From G020353115 sp964389685 (GTDB taxonomy: Bacteria; Bacteroidota; Bacteroidia; Bacteroidales; VadinHA17), in the NCBI GenBank assembly GCA_964389685.1, contig CAYMFM010000016.1, positions 1 to 64,000 of the forward strand: 64,000 nucleotides of DNA, written 5' to 3'. The position numbers and the translations under genes are program-made. The notes below the pieces were generated by a model that worked only from the letters and a program-made list of their open reading frames with translations, did no database searches and had not been told where the DNA came from. Of this stretch, positions 44,524-53,626 are shown piece by piece (positions within the stretch are counted from its first letter, which is position 1; the number at the start of each line of letters is the position of its first letter).

Positions 44524-45627
44524 TTATGAAACCTCGATCACCTCTTCATTTATTCTGAAGAGTTTATAATCTGCCGGCAGTTCATTCAAAATGGTTTCCA
44601 GTCTATCCTGATGGGTATCCGTAATGAATATCTGTCCAAATTCCTGGTGGGCTACCAGTTCAATGATCTGTTTTACCCTTAGCTTATCAAACTTATCAAA
44701 GATATCATCGAGAAGCAATATTGGATGAAACCCCACGATGTTTTTAATGAACTCGAATTTAGCAAGTTTAAGGGCAAGCAAATAAGTTTTCTGTTGTCCT
44801 TGAGAGCCAACCCGCTTAATGGGATACCCGGATAATTTCAGGTTAAGGTCATCTTTATGAATGCCCACCGTTGTATATTGGAGTATCCTGTCCTTGTATT
44901 CGGCTTCTCTTAGCAACTCCCTGAAATCGCCCTCGTTCAAATGTGACTGGTATGACAAGCTAACCTTTTCACCCCCTTTTGCTATGGAGTCATAATAATG
45001 CTGGAAGATGGGGATCAGGCGTTTAATAAACTCAACTCTTTTCCCGTAGATCCGTTCACCCGGTGGGATAAGCTGGTCGTTCCATAATTGCATGGATTCT
45101 TCACTAAAGCTGTTGTTCCTGGAAAAATTCTTCAACAATCGGTTACGCTGGGAAAGGGCTTTATTGTAATTGATCAGGTCTTCCAGGTAGGGTTTATCAT
45201 ACTGTGCAATTACTGTATCGATAAAACGCCTCCTCTCGGAGCTACCCTCAATAATAAGGCTGCTATCAGCCGGAGATATCATGACCACAGGCAATAATCC
45301 AATATGATCTGCCAGGCGCTGATACTCTTTTTTATTTCGTTTAAACTGTTTTTTCCTGTTCCGTGCAATTCCACAATAGATCTGTTCAATTTTCCCGTCC
45401 TTTTCAAAATCTCCCTGTATCACCGAGAAGTCATGATCGTATTTGATATTTTGTGTATCGATCGCATTGAAAAAACTTTTTGTGAGTGAAAGGTAATAGA
45501 CAGCATCCAGGATGTTTGTCTTTCCAACGCCGTTGTTTCCAACAAAGCAGTTTATCTTTGGTGAAAAGGTCAGTTCAACCTGTGAATAATTCTTAAAATT
45601 GAGTAGAGAGATATTGCGTAAATACAT
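44524..45627 (-). CDS. recF: DNA replication and repair protein RecF
   Basis: This 367-residue SMC-like ATPase loads RecA at gaps with RecO and RecR. Walker A GNNGVGKTNILDAVYYLS (residues 30-47), the GSQGQQKTYLLALKLAKFEF signature, and Walker B HPILLLDDIFDKFDKLR are present, with the D-loop/His-switch region IFITDTHQDRL. Length is typical. It is divergent from the TPR-ribH pair, a conserved Bacteroidota neighbourhood. Confidence 0.97.
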   Translation of the reverse strand: MYLRNISLLNFKNYSQVELTFSPKINCFVGNNGVGKTNILDAVYYLSLTKSFFNAIDTQNIKYDHDFSVIQGDFEKDGKIEQIYCGIARNRKKQFKRNKKEYQRLADHIGLLPVVMISPADSSLIIEGSSERRRFIDTVIAQYDKPYLEDLINYNKALSQRNRLLKNFSRNNSFSEESMQLWNDQLIPPGERIYGKRVEFIKRLIPIFQHYYDSIAKGGEKVSLSYQSHLNEGDFRELLREAEYKDRILQYTTVGIHKDDLNLKLSGYPIKRVGSQGQQKTYLLALKLAKFEFIKNIVGFHPILLLDDIFDKFDKLRVKQIIELVAHQEFGQIFITDTHQDRLETILNELPADYKLFRINEEVIEVS

Positions 45628-45727
45628 CGGATGAGGGATTGATGATCAGGTGGCCCGCTAACAAATCATACCATCAGGCAAAAGTATAAAATTATCACCA
45701 AATCTTTCATATCAGGCACAAAACAGT

Positions 45728-45735
45728 TACATTTG
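45728..45735 (+). promoter_or_regulatory. Candidate -7 element for the TPR-ribH operon
   Basis: TACATTTG fits the Bacteroidota TAnnTTTG element and lies 40 bases before the start codon at 45776. A clear TTTG -33 element is not present. Confidence 0.35.
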
Positions 45736-45775
45736 CGGAAATTTTCACCAAGCGATAAAAAATAGATTTACAGTA

Positions 45776-46465
45776 ATGGCCAAAAAGAAGAAACCGGATC
45801 CACAGGACAAACTTCAGGGAGTTGAAAGTGCCCTGAGCAAAAGCGAACAGTTCATTGAGGACAACCAGAAAATACTCACAATTATCACGCTCGTGATAGT
45901 TGTTATCGTTGTCGGCTACCTGGGTTTTAAACGATTCCTTGTTGAGCCTTCCGAAAATGAGGCTCAATCGCAGATGTTTGTGGCCGAGCAGTATTTTGAA
46001 CGGGATTCTTTCAACCTGGCTCTTTATGGAGATGGGAACTATTTTGGATTTCTTGATATCATTGACGAATACCGGATCACAAAAGCAGCAAATCTTGCCC
46101 ACTACTATTCCGGGATTTCCTTCCTCCGCCTGGGTGAATTTGAAGAAGCCATCGATTACCTGAAAAAATTTGAATCGGACGATCACATGCTTGCCCCGCT
46201 TACCCAGGGTGCTATTGGGGATGCGTATCTTGAACTGGAAGATGCGACCGAAGCACTCAAGTATTACGAAAGAGCCTATAGCATGAAAGAAAACGAGTTT
46301 TTAAATCCCATCTACCTTCTGAAAGCCGGCCAGGTATATGAGAGTCTGGGTGATTATGAGAAAGCGCTGGAGAGATACGAGATGATAAAGACTATCTACC
46401 CGGAAAGCCAGGAAGGCAGGAATATTGAAAAATACATTAGCAGGGTTCAGGTTTACATTGATTAA
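45776..46465 (+). CDS. Membrane-anchored TPR protein (YfgM/BamD-like)
   Basis: The 229-residue protein has a basic start (MAKKKKPDPQDKL), one transmembrane helix at ~40-57 (ILTIITLVIVVIVVGYLGF), and three or four tetratricopeptide repeats in the remaining part (ANLAHYYSGISFLRLGEFEE, AIGDAYLELEDATEALKYYE, LKAGQVYESLGDYEKALERY). The topology resembles YfgM, an accessory factor of Sec and periplasmic chaperones. It precedes ribH by five bases and is widely found beside ribH in Bacteroidota. Confidence 0.9.
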   Translation: MAKKKKPDPQDKLQGVESALSKSEQFIEDNQKILTIITLVIVVIVVGYLGFKRFLVEPSENEAQSQMFVAEQYFERDSFNLALYGDGNYFGFLDIIDEYRITKAANLAHYYSGISFLRLGEFEEAIDYLKKFESDDHMLAPLTQGAIGDAYLELEDATEALKYYERAYSMKENEFLNPIYLLKAGQVYESLGDYEKALERYEMIKTIYPESQEGRNIEKYISRVQVYID

Positions 46466-46470
46466 GAGTC

Positions 46471-46980
46471 ATGGCTACTGATCTGAAGAATTTATCCGAT
46501 TATGACCTGAATGCTATACCGCCTGCGGATGGATTTAAATTTGGCATCGTTATTTCTGAATGGAACTTCGAGATCACGAAATCGTTATCCGATGCTGCCT
46601 GTCAAACCCTGAAGAAACATGGAGTTCGCGAGGAGGATATCCTGAAGAAATTTGTTCCCGGTAGTTTCGAATTAACGCTTGGTGCACAGTTCATGGCTGA
46701 ATATAGTGAAGTGGATGCTATTATCTGCGTGGGTTGTGTAATCCGGGGTGAGACACCCCATTTTGATTACATCTGTCAAAGTGTAACTCACGGCATTACC
46801 GAATTGAATCTCGCGTATAATATTCCGTTCATTTTTGGTGTATTAACCACAAACACCCTTCAACAGGCCAGAGACCGTGCCGGGGGCAAATACGGGAACA
46901 AAGGGGATGAAGCAGCCGTTACTGCAATAAAGATGGCTGCCCTCCATCGGGACATGACCCGCTCTGCAAGAAATGAATAA
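46471..46980 (+). CDS. ribH: 6,7-dimethyl-8-ribityllumazine synthase
   Basis: The 169-residue enzyme makes the riboflavin precursor lumazine from a pyrimidinedione and a butanone phosphate. The substrate motifs are ISEWNFEITKSL, VPGSFELTLGAQFMA, and CVIRGETPHFDYICQSV with the catalytic histidine; the C-terminal GNKGDEAAVTAIKMAAL is characteristic. The length fits the icosahedral form. It is cotranscribed with the TPR gene. No other riboflavin genes or FMN riboswitch are near. Confidence 0.97.
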   Translation: MATDLKNLSDYDLNAIPPADGFKFGIVISEWNFEITKSLSDAACQTLKKHGVREEDILKKFVPGSFELTLGAQFMAEYSEVDAIICVGCVIRGETPHFDYICQSVTHGITELNLAYNIPFIFGVLTTNTLQQARDRAGGKYGNKGDEAAVTAIKMAALHRDMTRSARNE

Positions 46981-47012
46981 AATCGTTTCGTGGGTTTGTC
47001 CGGTTAATGATT

Positions 47013-47942
47013 TCAGTGGAATTGTTTCCAGTTACCCCGAAAGCCAGGAATCCTGTACTTCATCCCCGTACCGGGAGGCAACACCATCTTACAACATCTT
47101 GGGATAACCGCAACATCAAGTTTTCGTATGCCACTGATTATTTCACCATCAGCCATCATCCGGACGGGTTTATCGAATTCACAGGTCAGGGATTGAACAG
47201 CGTTTATCCAGGACAGGTTAACCGGAAGTTTAATGAATCGGCTGAACGAGGCAATGAACTGGGTGAACAGGTTATGATTCACCATCTGCATCTCTGCTGA
47301 TCCATCCTGCATGTCCCATGAAGGAATGGAGCTGAAATGTCCGGATGTGGCATTGTTGAGGATGAACGACGAGAATTTGCGAACTACAGCAGGGTGGCCA
47401 TTCACTGAAATCGTAACGTTGGTCTTGCTACAGATGGCCTGGTTTAAGATGGTGGAAAGGAAATAACGCATAAATTTGGGTAAAACGCTGAATTTCGATG
47501 CCAGCGTAGTAATTCTGACCAATCGTCCAAAGGTCAGGAATCCCCAGACGTACCGTTTTTCCCGACTTTCATCCTGCCTGTGAATATCGAGTGAGAGAAG
47601 ATCGATCTTCTGCACCTCTCCTTCATCCATCAGTTTTATGCCATCTTCTGCCCTGGTGAAACCAACAAACCGGGCAAAACAATTAATAGTTCCGGCAGGA
47701 ATGACCAGGATCTTTTGCTGTTCCAGATTGATACCGTTAATCACCTCATGCAAGGTTCCATCCCCCCCGATGGAGATAATCCCCTGGTATTTTGCTGCCT
47801 GCTGAAGAATCTCTTTTGCATGTCCAAAGTATTTTGTGGTAGCCGTATCGATACCATAGTACTGAAGCAACCGCTGGAAGGATTTTTTCTTTTGCAAAGA
47901 AATCCTTCCATTGATTACACCATACCATTCCTGCTTTTTCAT
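47013..47942 (-). CDS. Diacylglycerol kinase family lipid kinase
   Basis: The 309-residue protein has the DAGK catalytic domain: IISIGGDGTLHEVINGI (glycine-rich nucleotide loop, about residue 55), ILVIPAGTINCFARFVG, and an acidic D-G-E near the end (VRMMADGEIISG). These enzymes phosphorylate diacylglycerol, sphingosine or related lipids. The sequence diverges from the usual N-D-F-A-R motif (here INCFARFVG), so the lipid may be unusual. It follows the LCM-type methyltransferase gene by 24 bases on the same strand and converges with ribH. Confidence 0.85.
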   Translation of the reverse strand: MKKQEWYGVINGRISLQKKKSFQRLLQYYGIDTATTKYFGHAKEILQQAAKYQGIISIGGDGTLHEVINGINLEQQKILVIPAGTINCFARFVGFTRAEDGIKLMDEGEVQKIDLLSLDIHRQDESREKRYVWGFLTFGRLVRITTLASKFSVLPKFMRYFLSTILNQAICSKTNVTISVNGHPAVVRKFSSFILNNATSGHFSSIPSWDMQDGSAEMQMVNHNLFTQFIASFSRFIKLPVNLSWINAVQSLTCEFDKPVRMMADGEIISGIRKLDVAVIPRCCKMVLPPGTGMKYRIPGFRGNWKQFH

Positions 47943-47966
47943 GGCAATTACAGCGAATAAATAGAA

Positions 47967-48836
47967 TTACCTTTCTGAGACAAACAACCCGGCGATAGCA
48001 CGAAGGTGTTTGGGTGCCTTATCACCTGAATACTTATCCCACAGTTGAGCCAGATTATGGTTTCTCATAATCCGGAAACCATGCTCTGAAAGTTTTTGAT
48101 CCATATCCTGTTCATCAAAAAAAGAGCGGTATTGTTCATTCATCATTTTGAACTCCTGCCTCCAACGTTTAATAGCAAGGCTTACATTTTTTTCATTCAT
48201 TTGTGGTAAACGATAATCCGCTGCAAACCTGATCTTCACAGAAAGGTTTGACAGTGAATGAAATAATCGGTCAAGCGAATGAATTGAGAGGTAGGATAAA
48301 ACACCTTCGGCGATAATCAGCACAGCCTCTCTCCTGTCCAATCCTTGTTCATATAATTGATCCTGAATGCTAATATGTTCCAGATCCGCCCCAATATAGA
48401 TAACGTTGAGGCTGGATTCCAGGGAATGCTTCCTGATCATCCGGATCTTTCTGGACTGTGTGTTCGGATGATCGATCTCAAACAGGCTGGTCTCCTTATA
48501 TTGTTCCGGATTTCTCAAAAAGTTGGTATCGTATCCTGCTCCGATCAGCACGATCTGTCTGATATTTTCATCCATACAACTCAGCATCAGGTCACTCATA
48601 AACCGGTGACGGCAAAGGGCGATCAGGAAACCTACCGAGTTAATTCCCACTCTCCAGAAAACGGGGTTAACAAGCATGAAGAGACGATTGAACAGGTAAG
48701 GGATCAGGGTCGATGGTCCGAGAAAATAGCTAGCATATGGATCGTTCATCACCCTTGAAGCATACCGGGAATGTGTTGCCAAAGCCCTTGTCATTATAGC
48801 AAGTTCAGCCGTTTTACTTGATCCTCTCTTCCTCAT
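47967..48836 (-). CDS. LCM/PPM-type SAM-dependent methyltransferase (TIGR00027-like)
   Basis: The 289-residue protein has the family pattern of leucine-carboxyl-methyltransferase relatives found widely in bacteria: SSKTAELAIMTRALATHSRY at the start, the SAM loop IVLIGAGYDTNFLRN (about residue 95), LFEIDHPNTQSRKIRMI and IAEGVLSYLSIHSLDRLF. Bacterial members modify small molecules rather than protein phosphatase. It heads a two-gene unit with the lipid kinase. Confidence 0.85.
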   Translation of the reverse strand: MRKRGSSKTAELAIMTRALATHSRYASRVMNDPYASYFLGPSTLIPYLFNRLFMLVNPVFWRVGINSVGFLIALCRHRFMSDLMLSCMDENIRQIVLIGAGYDTNFLRNPEQYKETSLFEIDHPNTQSRKIRMIRKHSLESSLNVIYIGADLEHISIQDQLYEQGLDRREAVLIIAEGVLSYLSIHSLDRLFHSLSNLSVKIRFAADYRLPQMNEKNVSLAIKRWRQEFKMMNEQYRSFFDEQDMDQKLSEHGFRIMRNHNLAQLWDKYSGDKAPKHLRAIAGLFVSER

Positions 48837-48990
48837 TGATGAAATTCCTACCTAAAAGGAGGTAAATTTACAGAATAGATACCAATTCATTGGCCCGGGA
48901 TCAACAAATATAACAAATTTTCATCATGGGTAAAATCAGCCTGAACTGAATGAAGATGCATTTTTTTGCTAACCGGATGATTGAATGAAA

Positions 48991-49026
48991 AAACCCGCCT
49001 GGTTAGTAAAACCGAAGGGCGGGTTT
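48991..49026 (-). terminator. Rho-independent terminator after the ECF sigma operon
   Basis: AAACCCGCC/GGCGGGTTT form a 9-base stem. Read on the minus strand it is followed by TTTTTT-type text, 30 bases after the stop at 49056. Confidence 0.8.
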
Positions 49027-49055
49027 ATCCGGTGCAGTAAATTATTCGAAAACAG

Positions 49056-49430
49056 CTACTCTTGATCCTCCCGATCTTCTTTGTTCTCTTCTTCCATTGG
49101 TCCAAACCAGTATGGGCGATGACGGAATTTTGCCTTGAACCGTTCCTTTTCCTCATCGGACATGTTTTTCATCTTCTCTTCAAACCGGTTTCTCCATTCA
49201 CTGTGCGGATAACCGGAATAATGGCTCCTGTGCCTCCAAACACCGGAAAAAAGGATCTTGGAGAGAACCAGAATGCCAAGTGACTGCCAGAAAGTAATGA
49301 CTGGTCCGTTAAAAATAGCCGGGACAAGCCAGTTCCACAGAACAAAGATCAGTACTGTTAAAGCAGCTAATCCAAAAATTCCAATAACAAAATACCTTCC
49401 GGCTAACAATTTTCTACTATGTGTTCTCAT
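49056..49430 (-). CDS. Small membrane protein downstream of an ECF sigma factor
   Basis: The 124-residue product has two helices at ~14-36 and ~46-63 and a charged tail (EEKMKNMSDEEKERFKAKFR, EEENKEDREDQE). A WRHRSHYSGYPHSEW motif follows the second helix. It starts five bases after the sigma factor stop, so they are translationally linked, which suggests a regulatory partner of the sigma factor. It lacks a recognisable zinc-finger anti-sigma motif or FecR domain, so the role is inferred from context only. The Y-P-H-S-x-W motif is unusual. Confidence 0.75.
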   Translation of the reverse strand: MRTHSRKLLAGRYFVIGIFGLAALTVLIFVLWNWLVPAIFNGPVITFWQSLGILVLSKILFSGVWRHRSHYSGYPHSEWRNRFEEKMKNMSDEEKERFKAKFRHRPYWFGPMEEENKEDREDQE

Positions 49431-49434
49431 GATA

Positions 49435-49998
49435 TTATGAATTTAATTGGTTATACAAATCCTGCAGACATTCCCGTAAGTAGAGGACTGCATAGTGTTT
49501 TCGGGAGATCAGCGTATTGATGCTTTCACCCGTTAATTCAACGATCTCCCTGAACGTCATGTTTTCACACTCGTGAAGAATGAATACTTCCCGCTGCTCT
49601 TCGGGCAACTCCATAAGTGCTCCATCGATGGCGTCAAGTATTAATGAATTCATCATTTCATCTTCAGGATCGGTTGAAAATGCCGGTAAAATATCTTCCA
49701 GCATCAGAACATCCTCGTCTCTATTCCTGGGTGTTTGGATCTGCTTATCGCTGAAAAGATCCGGCTTCTTTTTCCTGGACCGGTCAATTATCTTGTTCCG
49801 GGCAACGGTAAACAACCAGGAAGTGACATTGTCAATAGTCCTGATATCATCCTCGATGGAGATGAGCTGGTAAAACACATCGTGCAGTATATCCTTTGCC
49901 TCCTCTTCCCCCGGAATCCGGTTTCGAATAAATTGAAGCAACCGTTTGCTATTTTGCTTATAAGCAAGTTCAATATTGTTTTTATCCTCCGGACTCAT
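49435..49998 (-). CDS. RNA polymerase ECF sigma factor
   Basis: The 187-residue protein has region 2 (KDILHDVFYQLISIEDDI, VTSWLFTVARNKIIDRSRKK) and region 4 (MELPEEQREVFILHECENMT, FREIVELTGESINTLISRKH), with an acidic linker between (PRNRDEDVLMLEDILPAF). It should bind core polymerase and direct an extracytoplasmic-function regulon, which is not identifiable here. It is preceded by a methyltransferase gene (17 bases) and followed by a membrane protein gene (five bases), all on one strand. Confidence 0.95.
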   Translation of the reverse strand: MSPEDKNNIELAYKQNSKRLLQFIRNRIPGEEEAKDILHDVFYQLISIEDDIRTIDNVTSWLFTVARNKIIDRSRKKKPDLFSDKQIQTPRNRDEDVLMLEDILPAFSTDPEDEMMNSLILDAIDGALMELPEEQREVFILHECENMTFREIVELTGESINTLISRKHYAVLYLRECLQDLYNQLNS

Positions 49999-50015
49999 GA
50001 ATGATACGTTAACCT

Positions 50016-50564
50016 TTAGAATGAATTGGGTTCACTAACTTTAATGAACGTGAATGTTTTATTTCCCTGATGATGATACCTGAATAAACCGTTATCTGTA
50101 ATCGTTTTTATTGTCTCTTCCTTTTTCATGTGATGATCACTGAAGGATAATATTCCTACCGGTTTCAGTATACGGTGGATCTCTTTTAAAACATTCCCGG
50201 GGTACCCCAGGGCATGATAGGTGTCGTATAAAAACACCATATCGAGGGTATGATCCGGCAAGCCGGTATTGCAATCTGACCGTATCGTCTGAACATTCTC
50301 AAGGTTTCTTTTCGATATCAATTTATTCACTTTTGATATTGCCATAGGATGTATATCCAGGCCATACACGAAACCTTCCTTCCCCACCATTTCTAAAAGT
50401 GGCAAAATATAGCCTCCGGGACCACACCCGTAATCCAGGACACGGTATCCTGTTTTGATTCCTGCTTCTTTCAATACCACTTCTCTGGGTATGAACAGAT
50501 CACGAAAAAAAAAGCTGAAGGCCATCAATGTGAAATGGGTGTTTGAATTATGTTTTTCCATCAT
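50016..50564 (-). CDS. Class I SAM-dependent methyltransferase
   Basis: The 182-residue enzyme has the Rossmann motifs GYRVLDYGCGPGGYILPLLE (about residue 38), VYGLDIHPMAISKVNKLI, and LDMVFLYDTYHALGYPGNVL. It belongs to the Methyltransf_11-type family. The N-terminal PREVVLKEAGIKTG resembles menaquinone- or metal-associated (ArsM-like) methyltransferases but no specific substrate motif (such as cysteines) is seen. It probably heads the sigma-factor transcript. Confidence 0.88.
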   Translation of the reverse strand: MMEKHNSNTHFTLMAFSFFFRDLFIPREVVLKEAGIKTGYRVLDYGCGPGGYILPLLEMVGKEGFVYGLDIHPMAISKVNKLISKRNLENVQTIRSDCNTGLPDHTLDMVFLYDTYHALGYPGNVLKEIHRILKPVGILSFSDHHMKKEETIKTITDNGLFRYHHQGNKTFTFIKVSEPNSF

Positions 50565-50790
50565 TTTGTTATTAACTATCCCTCGTTACTTGTGTAGACG
50601 AATGAGCAGAGAAGATATTTTAAAAGTAAACAAAAAAATCAGAGATGAGTTTTGAGAAATGAGTGGTGAGTGGTGAGCAGGGATCCGGGTTACGGGTTAC
50701 GGGATTTTAATGGTTTACTCCCACCCACATGCTTATGCACCAGCTGCTCGTGAGGTTTGCACTCTCCTCGTTCGTGCAAACGTTCAGATT

Positions 50791-50826
50791 GTTCCATATT
50801 GTTCCATATTGTTTCATAGTGTTCCA
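50791..50826. repeat. Tandem GTTCCATATT repeat
   Basis: GTTCCATATT occurs twice in tandem, followed by GTTTCATAGT and GTTCC. Related ATGGAGCAACATGAAACAAC text occurs at 53978-54011. The rest of the gene-free stretch 50565-50877 has GTGAGTGGTGAG tracts (50655-50680) and nothing else; a short minus-strand frame across it is low-complexity. Confidence 0.55.
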
Positions 50827-50877
50827 AAAAGATAATATGATTATTTGCAGGAATATCGTATGGCCATCGCCTTGTCT

Positions 50878-51573
50878 TCAATCCGCAAAATAGTCTTCCA
50901 GGTCACGCAGCGCATTGGGATTATCTTCAATATCCCGGATGATCTTACCCTCTTCAAGGATATCAATCCGCTCGCACACTTCAGTAATGTGGTTCAGGTT
51001 ATGGCTGGAGATCAGCATGGTGGGATTCCATTTCTTTTTAATTCCATTCAGCATTTTTATCAACCGGCTTACGCTGGTTGGATCGAGGTTTGCAAAGGGT
51101 TCATCCAGGACTAATACATCCGGACGCGTAAAAAGGGCGGCCACAATACCGACTTTTTTCTGGTTTCCCCTGGATAGTTTCCGGATGTATTTTTTTGCAT
51201 CTACCTCTTCTCCATTTAATAATCCATTATACTTTTCGAGTTCCATATAAACTTCCGGCTTGGTTTTGTTCTTAACTTTCCCGAGGAACTCGAAGTATTC
51301 AGCAGGTGTCAGGAATCCAATCAGAAATCCTTCATCGAGAAAGGATCCGGTATAGCATTTCCACTCTTCCGATCCTCTGACATTTATTCCTTTAGATTTC
51401 ACCAATCCTCTGTCTGCAGGGATCAAATCCAGTACCAGTCTGAAAAATGTGGTCTTGCCTGCCCCGTTGTTTCCAACCAGACCAAAACATTCACCTTTTG
51501 GAATAGTCAGTTCGGGAATATCCAGGACAACCTTTCCGTTATAGGATTTAACTAAGTCATTAACTTGTATCAT
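50878..51573 (-). CDS. ABC transporter ATP-binding protein
   Basis: The 231-residue ATPase has Walker A FGLVGNNGAGKTTFFRL, Q-loop region, signature KLSRGNQKKVGIVAALF (an SRGN variant of LSGGQ), Walker B DVLVLDEPFANLD, and the switch histidine in LISSHNLNHITEVCERI. It follows a DUF5687 permease gene by 183 bases; Bacteroidota pair these two as an export system of unknown substrate. Confidence 0.93.
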   Translation of the reverse strand: MIQVNDLVKSYNGKVVLDIPELTIPKGECFGLVGNNGAGKTTFFRLVLDLIPADRGLVKSKGINVRGSEEWKCYTGSFLDEGFLIGFLTPAEYFEFLGKVKNKTKPEVYMELEKYNGLLNGEEVDAKKYIRKLSRGNQKKVGIVAALFTRPDVLVLDEPFANLDPTSVSRLIKMLNGIKKKWNPTMLISSHNLNHITEVCERIDILEEGKIIRDIEDNPNALRDLEDYFAD

Positions 51574-51647
51574 GGTATATATGGTTTTCAGTTTTCGGTC
51601 CCGAGAAACTCCGAAACGAAGTTTCAGTTAGTTTCTCGAGGATCCTC

Positions 51648-51756
51648 TGCCAAAGGCATTCCTTTGGAAGAATTTCTAAGGAATCAAAGATTCTAAGAAA
51701 TTCGGAATTTTCAGTTCTCTTTCACTTTTTACTTTTTACTTTTTACTTTTTACTTT
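51648..51756. repeat. Hairpin repeat and TTTTTAC heptamer tract
   Basis: TGCCAAAGGCATTCCTTTGG at 51648-51667 is a member of the GCCATAGGCAT hairpin family. From about 51722 to 51756 the heptamer TTTTTAC repeats about five times and runs into the permease stop. Another dyad, CGAGAAACT/AGTTTCTCG, lies at 51602-51639. Confidence 0.55.
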
Positions 51757-53238
51757 TTATAACGGTTCCCTGAACCCGTCGGCCATTTCATATTTAATGC
51801 GTTCCAGTTTATTCGCGATCTTTTCCAGCAAGGTTTGACTGAACAGTAATCCCATCAGACCCGCAATACCAATAGCTATAATTCCGGCATATTCATTCAG
51901 GATCAATTTGACCGGCAGGTATACAAGCAGGGGAAATATGATCAGCATAAAAACAATACCAATTTGCCTGCCCTTTTTACCCTGCCAGGTGAAATAACTG
52001 GCACTCAGGTCAATTCTCTCCCGGTTGGACGTACCGGTCCAGAGGAGGTAGAGTGCATTGATCCCGATGTTAAACAAGAATACTGCACTATTCACATAGA
52101 ATATCATTTCACCAAACAGGGAGAAGGGTAACAGCAAAAGATAAAAAACCAGGCAGGATAACTGCATGATCCGGAATTTGGCTTTGATGTATTCACACCG
52201 GTCTATATTCTCGGTCAGGATCTTATCGAAATAATGGCTTTCCCAGGCGAGAACAAACTGTCCATAATAGACCATAAACATACCAGTAAAAAGAATTCCC
52301 ATGTAAATCAGAAAGAATGTCATGTTCTGATATTCTTCGTATCCATAGATAACAAATCCAAGAAGAAGCATTGCCAGTGATCCAGGGATCGCCTGTTTCA
52401 GTCGTTTATTCCGGAGGATGAGTTTCAATTCCAATTGCAGGTAGATCCCGATCTTGCCCCATTTATCGAGGAAATCAAATGCCTTCAGGGAAGATCTCTC
52501 CCTTCCACTGCTCCTCTCCATCTGTTCCAGGGATAATGCTCCCCTGAGCCATTGAAAATTAATACCATACATCAATCCAAGCATAATCAAGGGAAGAAAC
52601 AGAAACAGGGGATTATTCAACAGGCTGGTAAATAGGGAGGTGGATGAATCCGTGAGCGAATATACACCGTAAAAGTCCATCAGTCCCAGTGCCAGAATAA
52701 CCATCCCCAGGGTTATTTCCAGAATGGGTTTATCGAGTGCACGCCGTTTGACAAAAACAACAAGGTAGGCATTGAAAAGCAAAAAGAGATAGATCCCAAC
52801 GATCCATAATGTCCAGCAACAGGTGAATGACTGGTTCCCGGAATTTCCAAGAGCGAATGGAATAATAATAGCAAAAGGCAGGTAATTGAACACACTGCCA
52901 AGCGATTTCATCAACAGGTAATGAGAAAGAGTGGCTCTGCTAATGTTCAGGTGTAGATAAGGTTGGATACTCATTCCAGGTACTGCCTGAAGCATAAGTC
53001 TCAGAAACAGATCCGCCAGCAGGTAGTATACGACAAATCCATTAAACAGGGTTACCGGATCTTTGTCCGGATAGAACTCAAGGAGCAGATCATTCATAAA
53101 AAGACCCAGAAAAAAGAAATTCAGGATCATGATAAAAATTAGGATCCCGATAAAGATATTGCTTCTCCTGTCCCGGCTAAGGTTTGGAGAACGCAAGGTA
53201 CTTTTCCACTGATGGATAATCAATTCTTTAATCATCAT
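51757..53238 (-). CDS. DUF5687 family ABC-type permease
   Basis: The product (about 493 residues from the ATG at 53238) is a polytopic inner-membrane protein with about 12 helices, beginning IKELIIHQWKSTLRSPNLSR and containing IFIGILIFIMILNFFFLGLF, IPFALGNSGNQSF and the conserved LKLILRNKRLKQAIPG cytoplasmic segment. These features fit DUF5687. The regulator gene upstream overlaps it by 11 bases and the ATPase gene follows, so the three form one exporter unit. Confidence 0.88.
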   Translation of the reverse strand: MMIKELIIHQWKSTLRSPNLSRDRRSNIFIGILIFIMILNFFFLGLFMNDLLLEFYPDKDPVTLFNGFVVYYLLADLFLRLMLQAVPGMSIQPYLHLNISRATLSHYLLMKSLGSVFNYLPFAIIIPFALGNSGNQSFTCCWTLWIVGIYLFLLFNAYLVVFVKRRALDKPILEITLGMVILALGLMDFYGVYSLTDSSTSLFTSLLNNPLFLFLPLIMLGLMYGINFQWLRGALSLEQMERSSGRERSSLKAFDFLDKWGKIGIYLQLELKLILRNKRLKQAIPGSLAMLLLGFVIYGYEEYQNMTFFLIYMGILFTGMFMVYYGQFVLAWESHYFDKILTENIDRCEYIKAKFRIMQLSCLVFYLLLLPFSLFGEMIFYVNSAVFLFNIGINALYLLWTGTSNRERIDLSASYFTWQGKKGRQIGIVFMLIIFPLLVYLPVKLILNEYAGIIAIGIAGLMGLLFSQTLLEKIANKLERIKYEMADGFREPL

Positions 53239-53626
53239 TTGCAACCAAGTTATTAAGATCCTCTTTTATTTCGACAATCCCAAAGCTAATCAAATCCTGG
53301 TTGTTCGGTGCATGAAAAACAGCACCGTTGTTTTTTCTTTCTCTGATCTTAACGTTTACCATGGATCTCTCCTTATCGCTGTCAAATAATTGCCTCAAGT
53401 CCAGGTCCACCTGAATAGTATGCCTGACCAATGCATAACGGTAATAAGGACGTTTCCCTTCCATAACTTCTTCTCTTGACACAATTCCTTCCCTGTGAAG
53501 CCCTTCCAGGAAATCCTGTGCTGTCCGGATGTGCAAATCAAGCCTCGAAGCTGCTTCCGATGAGGATATGTCCCGGTGCGTAACGAGAAGCCGGAAGAAA
53601 TCCCTGGCGAAACTTTTTGCCAGCAA
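53228..53626 (-). CDS. Winged-helix transcriptional regulator of the exporter
   Basis: The 132-residue protein has a winged helix at about residues 10-70 (VTHRDISSSEAASRLDLHIR, TAQDFLEGLHREGIVSREEV, wing EGKRPYYRY). The rest is a short extension with LRQLFDSDKERSM. It should repress or activate the following permease and ATPase genes. The only in-frame start is TTG at 53626; an ATG at 53654 (MSKAFTDW...) is out of frame by one base, so either a weak start or an indel exists. A run of T and G (53655-53690) lies just upstream. Confidence 0.75.
   Translation of the reverse strand: MLAKSFARDFFRLLVTHRDISSSEAASRLDLHIRTAQDFLEGLHREGIVSREEVMEGKRPYYRYALVRHTIQVDLDLRQLFDSDKERSMVNVKIRERKNNGAVFHAPNNQDLISFGIVEIKEDLNNLVANDD

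Noticed and set aside
45776..46980. FMN riboswitch before the TPR-ribH operon
   Set aside because: The leader is under 50 bases and lacks the conserved RFN motifs.
46980..47012. Terminator between ribH and the lipid kinase gene
   Set aside because: No stem followed by a T run could be found in the 32-base convergent gap.
50690..50881. 63-codon minus-strand frame (NMEQ-type repeats)
   Set aside because: It is produced by the GTTCCATATT tandem repeat, and a similar text at 53978 is likewise repeat-derived.
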